From assembly GCA_934474225.1 (NCBI GenBank), contig CAKSLU010000016.1, positions 1 through 34,230 on the forward strand: a DNA stretch of 34,230 nucleotides. Reading direction: 5' to 3'. Positions 24,354 through 31,553 of the stretch are shown here, one piece after another. This stretch comes from an uncultured Eubacteriales bacterium (lineage in GTDB: Bacteria > Bacillota > Clostridia > Oscillospirales > CAG-272). Made by a program: the position numbers and the translations under genes. How positions within the stretch are numbered: the first letter of the stretch is position 1; each line of letters starts with the position of its first letter. A model generated the notes under the pieces. The model did no database searches. It saw only the letters and a list, made by a program, of their open reading frames with translations, and was not told the DNA's origin.

Positions 24354-25370
24354 TCAGTTAAACTGCTTTAAGAAACGGACATCGTTTTCATAAAGCAGGC
24401 GCATGTCGTCGATGTTGTACTTGCGCATGACAATGCGCTCGATGCCGAGGCCGAACGCAAAGCCGCTGTACACATCGGGGTCAATGTCGCAGCCGCGCAG
24501 GACATTGGGGTGTACCATGCCCGCGCCGAGAATCTCAATCCAGCCCTCGCCCTTGCAGAGGCTGCATCCCTTGCCGCCGCAGACGAAGCAGGAGACATCG
24601 ACCTCCGCCGACGGCTCGGTGAACGGGAAGTGGTGCGGACGGAAGCGGATGCGCGTGTCCTCGCCGAACATCTTCTTGGCGAAAAGCTCAAGCGTGCCCT
24701 TGAGGTCGCCCATCGTGATGCCCTTGTCCACCACAAGACCCTCGAGCTGGTGGAACAGCGGCGAATGCGTTGCGTCCACGGCGTCCGAGCGGTACACGCG
24801 GCCGGGCGAAATGATGCGAATCGGGGGCTTCTTCTTCTCCATCGTGCGCACCTGCACGGGGGAGGTCTGCGAACGCAGCAGAATCTTGTCCGTGATGTAG
24901 AAGGTGTCCTGCGTGTCGCGCGCCGGATGGTTCTCCGGGATGTTCAGCGCCTGGAAGTTGTAGTAGTCATACTCGACCTCGGGGCCTTCGACAATCTCAA
25001 AGCCGAGACCGATGAAGATGTCCTCAAGCTCGGTCTGCACCAGCGAGAGCGGGTGACGGCTACCGACGACCGCAGGCTCGGTGGGCAGGGTGACATCCAC
25101 CGTCTCCGCCGCAAGTTTTGCTTCGAGCGCAGCCTCATGCGCCGCCGCCTTTTTCTCCTCAATCAGGTCTTCGATATAGGCACGAACCTCGTTTGCCATC
25201 TGCCCTATTTTCGGTCTTTCCTCGGCGGAGAGCTGCCCCATGCCGCGCAGCACGCTTGTCAGCTCGCCCTTTTTGCCGAGGTACTGCACGCGCAGCGCTT
25301 CCAGGTCGGCATTCTTCTCACTGAGCCTTGCCGCCGCCTCAGCCTTGATTTTTTCCAGCATTTCTTTCAA
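24354..25370 (-). CDS. pheS: Phenylalanine-tRNA ligase alpha subunit
   Basis: The 338-residue catalytic subunit charges tRNA-Phe. It has an N-terminal coiled coil (about 1-85), then class II synthetase motifs: HPARDTQDTFY, the motif 2 region with GRVYRSDAVDATHSPLFHQLEG, and motif 3 near GFAFGLGIERI. I chose the TTG at 25370, because AAGGAGG lies nine bases upstream and the resulting MKEMLEKI matches the usual PheS N-terminus; the ATG three codons later is 18 bases from that site. The frame is open 97 codons further, but that part is the T-box leader and not protein. Confidence 0.95.
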   Translation of the reverse strand: MKEMLEKIKAEAAARLSEKNADLEALRVQYLGKKGELTSVLRGMGQLSAEERPKIGQMANEVRAYIEDLIEEKKAAAHEAALEAKLAAETVDVTLPTEPAVVGSRHPLSLVQTELEDIFIGLGFEIVEGPEVEYDYYNFQALNIPENHPARDTQDTFYITDKILLRSQTSPVQVRTMEKKKPPIRIISPGRVYRSDAVDATHSPLFHQLEGLVVDKGITMGDLKGTLELFAKKMFGEDTRIRFRPHHFPFTEPSAEVDVSCFVCGGKGCSLCKGEGWIEILGAGMVHPNVLRGCDIDPDVYSGFAFGLGIERIVMRKYNIDDMRLLYENDVRFLKQFN

Positions 25371-25411
25371 ATCGAAACGCCTCCTTTTATCTATATATTT
25401 TCTTTTGACAA

Positions 25412-25456
25412 ACAAAAACCGCCCCGAAAAACGGCAAAAACCGTTTTCCGGGACGG
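25412..25456 (-). terminator. T-box regulated terminator before pheS
   Basis: On the minus strand a 16-bp stem of 25441-25456 with 25419-25434 (one mismatch or wobble) around a six-base A/T loop is followed by TTTTTGTTTG. The T-box sequence at 25469-25482 lies just before it and can pair in the competing antiterminator. Confidence 0.85.
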
Positions 25457-25664
25457 ATATGCACATATCCGCGGTACCACCCGCATTCCGACTGTAAAGC
25501 CGACACTTTACCGCTCTGTAACGGGAGCACCCGCGCGGGGCTACTGTGGGTTCACCTCGCAGGCTCCGAAGCGAAACGCGCTCTTTTCCGTGCAAAGCCG
25601 CTTGCAGCCGGGGCGGCTCTCTCTGTGTGACACGAAGTGAAAAGAGGCAAACTTCATCCACGCC
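25412..25664 (-). promoter_or_regulatory. T-box leader (tRNA-Phe sensing riboswitch)
   Basis: The minus-strand transcript from about 25664 has a long Stem I region, then the T-box core GGGTGGTACCGCGG (25469-25482) and the terminator. The T-box pairs with the uncharged tRNA acceptor end and so lets transcription into pheST continue when charged tRNA-Phe is low. A TTC codon in GCTTCGGAGCC (25568-25570) is my candidate specifier for Phe; a second TTC is five bases upstream, so the exact position needs folding. AGAGAG near 25620 fits the conserved Stem I bulge. This leader occupies the 335-base gap before pheS. Confidence 0.9.
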
Positions 25665-25670
25665 GACATG

Positions 25671-25699
25671 ATTGTAGCACAGAAAACGCCGGAATGCAA
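25671..25699 (-). promoter_or_regulatory. Promoter of pheST
   Basis: On the minus strand TTGCAT (25694-25699), 17 bases and TACAAT (25671-25676). It starts seven bases after the stop of the preceding gene, and no terminator separates them. Confidence 0.8.
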
Positions 25700-25705
25700 G
25701 AGGTT

Positions 25706-26056
25706 TTACGCATTTTTTGCGCGGCGGAACTTCCGTGCGGTGAGGTCATAACTTTTCCGAATCAGCGGCAGAATCTCTTCATCGGTCATGCTGCCGTCCA
25801 GCATGACGCTTACCCAGTGCCGCTTGTTCATGTGATAAGCGGGCAACACCGCCGGGTAAAGTTCGCGCAGGATAAAGCAGTCCTCCGGCGTCTCTTTGAG
25901 GTTCAGCCAGATGTGCCCTGCCCGCTCGAAGATCATAGCGAAGATCTTGTCGCCGCGCCGGTGCCGCATGACCGTCCAGTTTGCGTCGTCAAACGGATAG
26001 TCCTCGTAGGCGTCCTCCAGCATGCAGGCGGCGATCGCATCTTTCCGTGTCATCAT
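25706..26056 (-). CDS. MmcQ/YjbR family protein
   Basis: The 116-residue protein is of the MmcQ/YjbR family, with a CyaY-like fold and unknown role. Typical parts are TRKDAIAAC at the start, DYPFDDANWTVMRH, KIFAMIFERAGHIWLNLK and the C-terminal HWVSVMLDGSMTDEEI. I place the start at the ATG at 26056, with another ATG directly after it; neither has a good ribosome site. It begins 14 bases after the epimerase-like gene and probably shares its transcript. Confidence 0.75.
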   Translation of the reverse strand: MMTRKDAIAACMLEDAYEDYPFDDANWTVMRHRRGDKIFAMIFERAGHIWLNLKETPEDCFILRELYPAVLPAYHMNKRHWVSVMLDGSMTDEEILPLIRKSYDLTARKFRRAKNA

Positions 26057-26070
26057 ACGCCGCTTTGGCG

Positions 26071-26949
26071 TCAACCGACGCGGAAGGTGAGGGCGCGCGT
26101 GAAGGTCTCGCCGACCTCAGCCTTTTCAATGCCAAGCTTGGTCTCCCAGACATGGTCGGTATTCGTCAAATCGCTCGTGCCGCACCACGGCTCGATGCAG
26201 AGAATCTGCATCTTCGCGCCGACGCCCCACAGGCACATATACGGGAAGTCGCGGATGCCCATCTCGACAAATCTGCCCGACTTCTTCGAGAGCAGGGTGA
26301 TGGTGTCCGCCTGTACATTGCCGTACAGCATCGGGCCGTTGTCAAAGAAGTGCTCGCCGACATGGACGTCATTGCCGTCCATCGGCAGCTTCGACTTCTT
26401 GCCGGTCAGCAGGCGCGTGCCCGCCTCGGCGTCCAGCAAATCAATCGACTGCGGACGGTCAAAGCGCAGGACATAGTCCTCGCCGCTCTCGCCAAGCTCA
26501 ATCGGGCAATAGAAGCCCGGATGCGCGCCGAGCGAGAAATACATCGTCTTGTCGTCGCGGTTGACGACATCGAAGCGCTCCTCCAGCACATCGCCCGTCA
26601 GCGTGAAGGTCACGCGGAACAGAAATTCGTAGGGGAAGAAGAAGCGGGTATCCTCGTTTGCCGCAAGTTCGAGCACGAGATGCGTCTTGTCGTATTCGGC
26701 GACGGCAAACTCGGCGTCCTTGGCAAAACCGTGCATCGTGGCGGGATAAATCTTGCCGCCGATAATCGTGCGGTCATGCGCGATTCTGCCCGGATTCGGG
26801 AACAGCAGAATCGAATGCGCATTCCAGATCTCCGCGCCGGGCTGCCAGATGTATTCCTTTTCGGTCTCCTTGGAATAAATGCTGAGCAGTTCCGCGCCGC
26901 GGGTTGCGACGCGCGCCGTCAGGCGGTCATTTTCCAGTGTGTACTTCAA
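26071..26949 (-). CDS. Aldose 1-epimerase family protein (LacX-like)
   Basis: The 292-residue product is of the galactose mutarotase-like superfamily, in the LacX/YeaD-like branch. It shows NPGRIAHDR, MHGFAKD with the family His, SLGAHPGFYCPIE and a C-terminal WCGTSD. It would interconvert anomers of a sugar or sugar phosphate in the cytoplasm. It follows the GH43 gene by 53 bases on the same strand, so it likely acts on the released pentose or hexose. No signal peptide. Substrate unknown. Confidence 0.85.
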   Translation of the reverse strand: MKYTLENDRLTARVATRGAELLSIYSKETEKEYIWQPGAEIWNAHSILLFPNPGRIAHDRTIIGGKIYPATMHGFAKDAEFAVAEYDKTHLVLELAANEDTRFFFPYEFLFRVTFTLTGDVLEERFDVVNRDDKTMYFSLGAHPGFYCPIELGESGEDYVLRFDRPQSIDLLDAEAGTRLLTGKKSKLPMDGNDVHVGEHFFDNGPMLYGNVQADTITLLSKKSGRFVEMGIRDFPYMCLWGVGAKMQILCIEPWCGTSDLTNTDHVWETKLGIEKAEVGETFTRALTFRVG

Positions 26950-27002
26950 AATGCAAACCTTCTTTTTTATGTATTTTCAAATGTGAACGGAAGACAAAAG
27001 CG

Positions 27003-27953
27003 TTATACGGGAATCTCGATGTCGTCCTCGGGCGTTGCCGCCACGCCGAACACCGGGACATCGCCATCCCATGTGAAGGGCTGTGCGCGCATGCCGCGGC
27101 CGACCCAGCCTCCCTTGGCATCGCGGCGGGCATGGTAGATGATGAAGTCGGTCTTCCCGTCCCTTGCCTTGACAAAGGAGCAGTGACCGGGGCCGTGCGT
27201 GCCCTCATTTTCGACAAAGACAGGCTCCTTGCACTTCACCCAGTCTGCCGGGTTCAGCGGGTCGCCGCCGCGCAGGGTCAGCATGCCGAGGCAATAATGG
27301 CGGCACCAGCTTCCCGCCGCCGAATAGATGATATGCACCGTGCCGTCCTTCTCGAGAATCTGCGGCCCCTCGTTGACGGTGGGCAGGCACTTGCCGGACT
27401 TGGTGGGGCCGCTGCCACGCTTCTCCCAGTCGTATTCCGGGCGGCTGAGCAGCACCCGCGCGCCGGAGAGTTCGGTCGGGGACTTCATCGGCGCGATGTA
27501 GATGTTCTGATGCGTGTTCTCGCGGCTCTCCCAGCCCGACCAGACAAAGTAGAGCTTGCCGCCGTGGTGCAGCACCGTGCCGTCAATCGCCCAGCATCCG
27601 CTGCCGTCGTCCAGCATGCCGACCATGGCATAGGCGCCGTCCGGGCGGCCGTCGGTGGACTTCAGCACATACATGTGATGATTGACATTGGCGCCGTCGT
27701 CCGCCGCGACATAGCAGTACCAGTCGCCGTTGATGAAATGGATTTCGGGTGCCCAAAGCTCCTTGGAATACGGCTTGCCCGCCTCGGGGCGGAAGATGCA
27801 CTTGCCGTCCTGGCGAAGGTGGTGAATGTTGTCCGCGTTGCTCACAAACACGCCGTCTGCGGCGCTGTATACATAGTAATACCGATCCTCAAAGCGGACG
27901 ACGAAGGGGTCGGCGCCGCTTTCGGTAATCGGGTTTCTGAAAATCTCGGTCAT
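27003..27953 (-). CDS. Glycoside hydrolase family 43 protein
   Basis: The 316-residue protein is a five-bladed propeller glycosidase of GH43 (arabinofuranosidase/xylosidase type). Catalytic positions are visible as the Asp in SGADPFVV (the base, about residue 15), the Asp in CWAIDGTV (pKa modulator) and the Glu in VNEGPQIL (the acid). There is no signal peptide and no carbohydrate-binding or dockerin domain, so it acts inside the cell on imported oligosaccharides. GAGG lies five bases before the ATG. It leads a short operon with the epimerase-like gene and the YjbR-like gene. Confidence 0.87.
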   Translation of the reverse strand: MTEIFRNPITESGADPFVVRFEDRYYYVYSAADGVFVSNADNIHHLRQDGKCIFRPEAGKPYSKELWAPEIHFINGDWYCYVAADDGANVNHHMYVLKSTDGRPDGAYAMVGMLDDGSGCWAIDGTVLHHGGKLYFVWSGWESRENTHQNIYIAPMKSPTELSGARVLLSRPEYDWEKRGSGPTKSGKCLPTVNEGPQILEKDGTVHIIYSAAGSWCRHYCLGMLTLRGGDPLNPADWVKCKEPVFVENEGTHGPGHCSFVKARDGKTDFIIYHARRDAKGGWVGRGMRAQPFTWDGDVPVFGVAATPEDDIEIPV

Positions 27954-27988
27954 ATTTACCTCATCGTAGATATAATTCTTTCATTGTT

Positions 27989-28017
27989 AGTTTATCACAA
28001 GGCGGGACATATGGCAA
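27989..28017 (-). promoter_or_regulatory. Promoter of the GH43 operon
   Basis: On the minus strand TTGCCA (28012-28017), 17 bases and TAAACT (27989-27994). The boxes are moderately conserved. The rest of the 204-base gap up to secG is A/T-rich, with a perfect AAAAGCTTTT at 28029-28038. Confidence 0.55.
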
Positions 28018-28084
28018 TACAAAAAAGGAAAAGCTTTTGAACTTTTTGTTTGAAAGTTTCCCGAAAATATTTTTCAAATATGTA

Positions 28085-28113
28085 TTGCTTTTTTGCCCGA
28101 GGTATGGTAAAAT
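28085..28113 (+). promoter_or_regulatory. Promoter of secG
   Basis: TTGCTT (28085-28090), 17 bases and TAAAAT (28108-28113). The secG ATG lies 45 bases after the -10 box. Confidence 0.75.
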
Positions 28114-28157
28114 GTAATCCGCATTGTGAAAAAGCAACCTATCGGAGGAAATATAAA

Positions 28158-28547
28158 ATGACGACTCTTGAACTTGTACTCGGTATTATTCTTCTCATCG
28201 GCGCGCTGTTCTTGGTAGTTGCCGTCCTTATGCAGCACGGCAAATCGAAGAACCTTTCCGGCACGATTGCCGGCGGCGCAGAGACTTTCTTCGGCAAAAC
28301 CAAAGGCAGAGCGATTGACAAGGTGCTTTCCCGCGTGACCTCTGTGGTCGCAGTAGTCTTTGTTGTGCTCGTCGTTGTGATTTACGCCATCGAGAGCCCC
28401 AACTACACGCCGAATACCAATGTGAACACCGGTCTCGGCGGCGATGACTACTACGGCGTTGTCACGACCGAAGCCACCACCGAGGCAACCGAGCCTGCGG
28501 AGACGGAAGCAACCGAAGCAACCGATTCCGCCACCGCAGCTGAATAA
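28158..28547 (+). CDS. secG: Preprotein translocase subunit SecG, with an extended tail
   Basis: The 129-residue protein has the SecG plan: a first membrane segment (LELVLGIILLIGALFLVVAV), the loop MQHGKSKNLSGTIAGGAETFFGKTKG with the conserved glycines, and a second segment (VTSVVAVVFVVLVVVIYAI). SecG assists SecYE in protein export. It is longer than the usual 70-80 residues because of a C-terminal tail of about 45 residues that ends in repeats of T-E-A-T. GGAGGAA lies before the ATG at 28158. It is followed by rnr, a pairing common in Firmicutes. Confidence 0.9.
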   Translation: MTTLELVLGIILLIGALFLVVAVLMQHGKSKNLSGTIAGGAETFFGKTKGRAIDKVLSRVTSVVAVVFVVLVVVIYAIESPNYTPNTNVNTGLGGDDYYGVVTTEATTEATEPAETEATEATDSATAAE

Positions 28548-28564
28548 TTCAAGTATGTATGCCG

Positions 28565-28605
28565 AATCCGCTTTTGGTTGAACCTAATCAAAAGCGGATT
28601 TTTTT
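28565..28605 (+). terminator. Terminator-like hairpin between secG and rnr
   Basis: A stem of 15 pairs with one wobble (28565-28579 with 28586-28600) and a six-base loop is followed by TTTTT. It ends only 18 bases before the rnr start, and I see no promoter in that space, so it is either leaky or regulated. Confidence 0.8.
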
Positions 28606-28622
28606 GTGCGAAAAAGGAAACT

Positions 28623-30746
28623 ATGAGCAGAAACAACAGAAGTAAACGAAAAAAGAATACGGGCGGCGCGCCGGAAAATGTGGCGAAAGCCCTGCGCCGC
28701 CGCAGCCGTGTAAAGCGGCAGACGGCAAAGAGCCGCGGCGGCGTCGGCACACAGCCGCGCCGCGCGGCGGAGACCGTGACGCTGGAAGGCGTCTTTGCCG
28801 CAACCGAGCGCGGCTTCGGCTTTGTCACCGTAACCGAAGAATCCCCGCTGACCGAAGACATCTTCATCCCCGCGCGAAAGCGCGGCGGCGCGATGGCGGG
28901 CGACACCGTGACCGTCGCCGTGCGGAAGCGTGATCTGCGCCCGACGGCGGGCGGCAGTTTCCGCATCGAGGGCGAAATCACGGGCATTCTCACGCGCGGC
29001 TTTACCGAGCTGTGCGGCACGCTCACCGAGACGGAGGGCGCGGAGCGCCGCTTTGCGCCTTTCCGCGTCATCCCGGACAATCTGCGGCTTGCCGATGCGG
29101 TGGAGGTCGCGGACGCGGCGGGCGCTGCCCCCGGCGACAAGGTGCTTGTCCACATCACCGACTACGGCGACAGCCGCCGTCCGCCGCGCGGCGAGGTGCT
29201 GCGCAGCCTCGGCGCTTCCCTGTCGCTCGGCGCAAACTATGAATCCGTGCTGCTTGCCGCCGGCATCCGCACCGAATTTCCCGACGAAGTTCTGCGCGAT
29301 GCCGAGCGCGCCGCCGCCGAACCGATAAGCCCCGCGGGCAGATTGGATCTGCGCGAGGCGGCCATCCTCACCATCGACGGTGCGGATGCCAAAGACCTCG
29401 ACGACGCCATCTCGCTGGAAAAGCGGCGGGACGGCTGGCTGCTCGGCGTGCACATCGCCGATGTCTCGCACTATGTCCGCGAGGGGTCGCCCACCGACAA
29501 GGAGGCCATCGCGCGCGGCACCAGCGTCTACTTCACCGACAAGGTCGTGCCGATGCTGCCCGAATGCCTCTCCAACGGCGTCTGTTCGCTGAACGCGAGC
29601 ACGGACAAATACGCGCTCAGCGCGCTCATCACGCTGGACAAGCAGGGCAAAATCAAGGACTGCCGCGTGGAAAATTCCATCATCCGCTCCAAAGTGCGCG
29701 GCGTGTACACCGAGGTCAACGACCTCTTTGAGAAAAAGAGCAAATCGAAGTTTTACGCAAAGTATAAGCCGGTCTACAAAACGCTTACCGACATGTACCC
29801 GCTCTATCAGCTGCTGGCGGCAAATTCGGCGGCGCGCGGCGTGCTCGAACTGGAGAGTGCCGAGGCGAAAATCATCCTCGACGCGAACGGCATGCCCATA
29901 GACGTCGTCAAGCGGGAGCGCGGCGACGCGGAGAAGATGATCGAGCAGTTCATGCTCACCGCCAATGAGGCAGTCGCGCGCTTCATGTGCGCAAAACGTG
30001 TGCCCTGCGTCTTCCGCGTGCACGAAGCGCCGTCCGCCGACAAGCTGACGACCTACAAGAACTTTGTGCACAACCTCGGGCTGTCCATCCTGCCGCTGAA
30101 AGCCGAGAAGCTGTCGACCGGCGCGTTTGCGCCCGTCCTCGCCGAGGCGGAGGAGAAGGGATTCGGCAGTGTGCTCTCGCGCATCACGCTGCGCACGCAG
30201 ATGAAGGCGAAGTACAGCGCCGTGCGCGGCGACCACTTCGGGCTCGGGCTGGAATACTACTGTCACTTCACATCCCCCATCCGCCGCTATCCCGATTTGT
30301 CGGTGCACCGCATCCTGAAATACACGCTGGCAAACGGCGCACCCGCCGCCGCGAAGCATTATGCCGCCTTCGCCGCCGAGAGCGCCGCGCGTTCCAGCGA
30401 AAACGAGCTGCGCGCCCTCTCCGCCGAGCGGGACATCGAGGACCTCTACAAGGTCATCTATATGCAGCGCGCCGTCGGCGAGACCTTTGATGCGGTTATC
30501 TCCTCGGTCACTTCGTTCGGGCTGTTCTGCGAGTTGGAAAACACCTGCGAGGGCTTCATCCCGCTGGAACGGCTGGGCGAGGGCTACACCTTTAGCGAGG
30601 AGGCGCTCTCGCTGTCGCGCGGCAAGCACGCCTACAAGCTCGGGCAGCCGCTGCGCATCCGCGTCACCGAGGCAAATGTCCTGCGCCGCCGCGTCTATAT
30701 GGAGCCGGTCGAAGAAGAAAGCGGGAAAAAGAAGAAAAAAGCATAA
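28623..30746 (+). CDS. rnr: Ribonuclease R
   Basis: The 707-residue exoribonuclease degrades structured RNA from the 3' end. Order of parts: a basic N-terminus, cold-shock-like OB domains (about 50-180, with RGFGFVT), the RNB catalytic domain (about 245-580) with metal-binding Asp252, Asp258, Asp260 and Asp261 in DGADAKDLDDAIS, and a C-terminal S1 domain (about 615-700) with a KKKKKA tail. ATG at 28623 has AAGGAAA upstream; an in-frame ATG at 28578 lies inside the terminator hairpin and is rejected. smpB, often the next gene in Firmicutes, is not found here. Confidence 0.95.
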   Translation: MSRNNRSKRKKNTGGAPENVAKALRRRSRVKRQTAKSRGGVGTQPRRAAETVTLEGVFAATERGFGFVTVTEESPLTEDIFIPARKRGGAMAGDTVTVAVRKRDLRPTAGGSFRIEGEITGILTRGFTELCGTLTETEGAERRFAPFRVIPDNLRLADAVEVADAAGAAPGDKVLVHITDYGDSRRPPRGEVLRSLGASLSLGANYESVLLAAGIRTEFPDEVLRDAERAAAEPISPAGRLDLREAAILTIDGADAKDLDDAISLEKRRDGWLLGVHIADVSHYVREGSPTDKEAIARGTSVYFTDKVVPMLPECLSNGVCSLNASTDKYALSALITLDKQGKIKDCRVENSIIRSKVRGVYTEVNDLFEKKSKSKFYAKYKPVYKTLTDMYPLYQLLAANSAARGVLELESAEAKIILDANGMPIDVVKRERGDAEKMIEQFMLTANEAVARFMCAKRVPCVFRVHEAPSADKLTTYKNFVHNLGLSILPLKAEKLSTGAFAPVLAEAEEKGFGSVLSRITLRTQMKAKYSAVRGDHFGLGLEYYCHFTSPIRRYPDLSVHRILKYTLANGAPAAAKHYAAFAAESAARSSENELRALSAERDIEDLYKVIYMQRAVGETFDAVISSVTSFGLFCELENTCEGFIPLERLGEGYTFSEEALSLSRGKHAYKLGQPLRIRVTEANVLRRRVYMEPVEEESGKKKKKA

Positions 30747-30788
30747 CGCGAACCGCCGGGGGATGCAAAATTGCATCTGCATGGTTGC

Positions 30789-30812
30789 GGCGGGAGCAAG
30801 CCCCCGCCCTAC
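30789..30812 (+). repeat. 24-bp hairpin repeat, copy 2
   Basis: Identical to 21834-21857 and in the same strand orientation. It lies 18 bases before copy B of the larger repeat, in the 308-base gap after rnr. Just upstream GATGCAA and TTGCATC form a further small hairpin with no T-run. Confidence 0.7.
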
Positions 30813-30830
30813 GGTTTTCGCTCCACAAAC

Positions 30831-30948
30831 CAAGCCTCCCTTGTGTAAAGGGAGGTGGCACGCGGAGCGTGCCGGAGGGATTGTTGCAAAGCCGCGAAAC
30901 AACCCCTCAGCCGCCGTTCGGCGGCAGCTCCCCTTGCACAGGGGAGCC
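30831..30948 (-). repeat. Multi-hairpin intergenic repeat, copy B
   Basis: Read on the minus strand this matches copy A (21631-21744) with high identity over its whole length. The second hairpin reads GCCGCC/GGCGGC here and GGCGGC/GCCGCC in copy A, so both arms changed while pairing was kept. The third and fourth hairpins are perfect here. It lies between rnr and its terminator and carries no gene. Confidence 0.8.
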
Positions 30949-30950
30949 AG

Positions 30951-30979
30951 AAAACCGCCCTCATTGGAGGGCGGTTTTT
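30951..30979 (+). terminator. Terminator after rnr and the repeat
   Basis: AAAACCGCCCTC (30951-30962) pairs with 30967-30978 around ATTG and is followed by T's to 30979. It ends the rnr transcript just before the next promoter. Confidence 0.8.
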
Positions 30980-30985
30980 ACGCGG

Positions 30986-31014
30986 TTGACTTTGGCAGCG
31001 AAATATGATAGAAT
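30986..31014 (+). promoter_or_regulatory. Promoter of the DUF1934-holA gene group
   Basis: TTGACT (30986-30991), 17 bases and TAGAAT (31009-31014). GGCGG and CCGCC form a small hairpin in the leader (about 31028-31042) just before the first start codon. Confidence 0.75.
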
Positions 31015-31054
31015 ACACTCCGGAGACGGCGGCAGAACCGCCGTATGGATTTCA

Positions 31055-31534
31055 ATGAAAAGCATCAAAAAAAGATTTGCCAAAATTCGCATCGTCTCCA
31101 AGATGGTGCAATACAGCGACGAAACCGACGCCACCGAACAGCTGACCGAGGAAGATGTCACCGAGGAATCCTCCACGCTGACCACCGACTGCACGGTTGC
31201 CGACAAGGGCGGCAAAATCGAAATCGAATACGAGGAGAGCGAGATCACCGGCATGGACGGCTCGACCACAAAGCTCTTCTTCGACACGCGCGAGCCGGGG
31301 CTGGTCAGCCTGCTGCGCGAGGGGAGCGTGTCCTCCGCCTTTGTCTTTGAGGCGGGGCGACGGCACCTCTGCGTCTACAACACGCCCTACTTCCCCATCG
31401 AACTCTGCGTGGACACAAAGGAAATGCAGAATACGCTGACCTACGAGGGCGGCAGTTTTCACGCGGTCTATCTCGTGGAGATGAACGGCGTGCTTGCCGA
31501 GCGCGCCGAGGTCAGCATCACCCTGCTTCACTGA
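31055..31534 (+). CDS. DUF1934 domain protein
   Basis: The 159-residue protein carries a DUF1934 (YwiB-like, calycin-type beta-barrel) domain over most of its length, with ITGMDGSTTKLFF in the first half and GSFHAVYLVEMNG near the end. Its function is not established. The N-terminus (MKSIKKRFAKIRIVSKMVQ) is basic and followed by an acidic Glu/Thr stretch. ATG at 31055 has no clear ribosome site; the leader hairpin may matter. It is co-directional with holA, 19 bases apart. Confidence 0.75.
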   Translation: MKSIKKRFAKIRIVSKMVQYSDETDATEQLTEEDVTEESSTLTTDCTVADKGGKIEIEYEESEITGMDGSTTKLFFDTREPGLVSLLREGSVSSAFVFEAGRRHLCVYNTPYFPIELCVDTKEMQNTLTYEGGSFHAVYLVEMNGVLAERAEVSITLLH

Positions 31535-31553
31535 ACAAAGAAAGGAGCGCCGC

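Noticed and set aside
21874..24393. An 839-codon open frame opposite pheT
   Set aside because: It mirrors pheT almost exactly and has no motif or ribosome site. It results from codon bias on the real strand.
25371..25661. N-terminal extension of PheS by 97 residues
   Set aside because: This stretch is the T-box leader with the conserved core and terminator. AAGGAGG precedes the TTG at 25370.
28050..28157. A 36-residue N-terminal extension of SecG
   Set aside because: It covers the promoter at 28085-28113, and GGAGGAA with the typical SecG N-terminus points to 28158.
28584..30902. A 772-codon frame opposite rnr
   Set aside because: RNase R on the plus strand has all catalytic residues. The antisense frame has none and runs into the repeat.
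21631..30948. The hairpin repeats as a CRISPR array or tRNA genes
   Set aside because: There are only two distant copies, no regular spacers and no cloverleaf or cas gene.
30785..31054. A longer DUF1934 protein starting in the repeat
   Set aside because: The extra codons are translated repeat, terminator and promoter sequence; the predicted transcript starts at about 31021.
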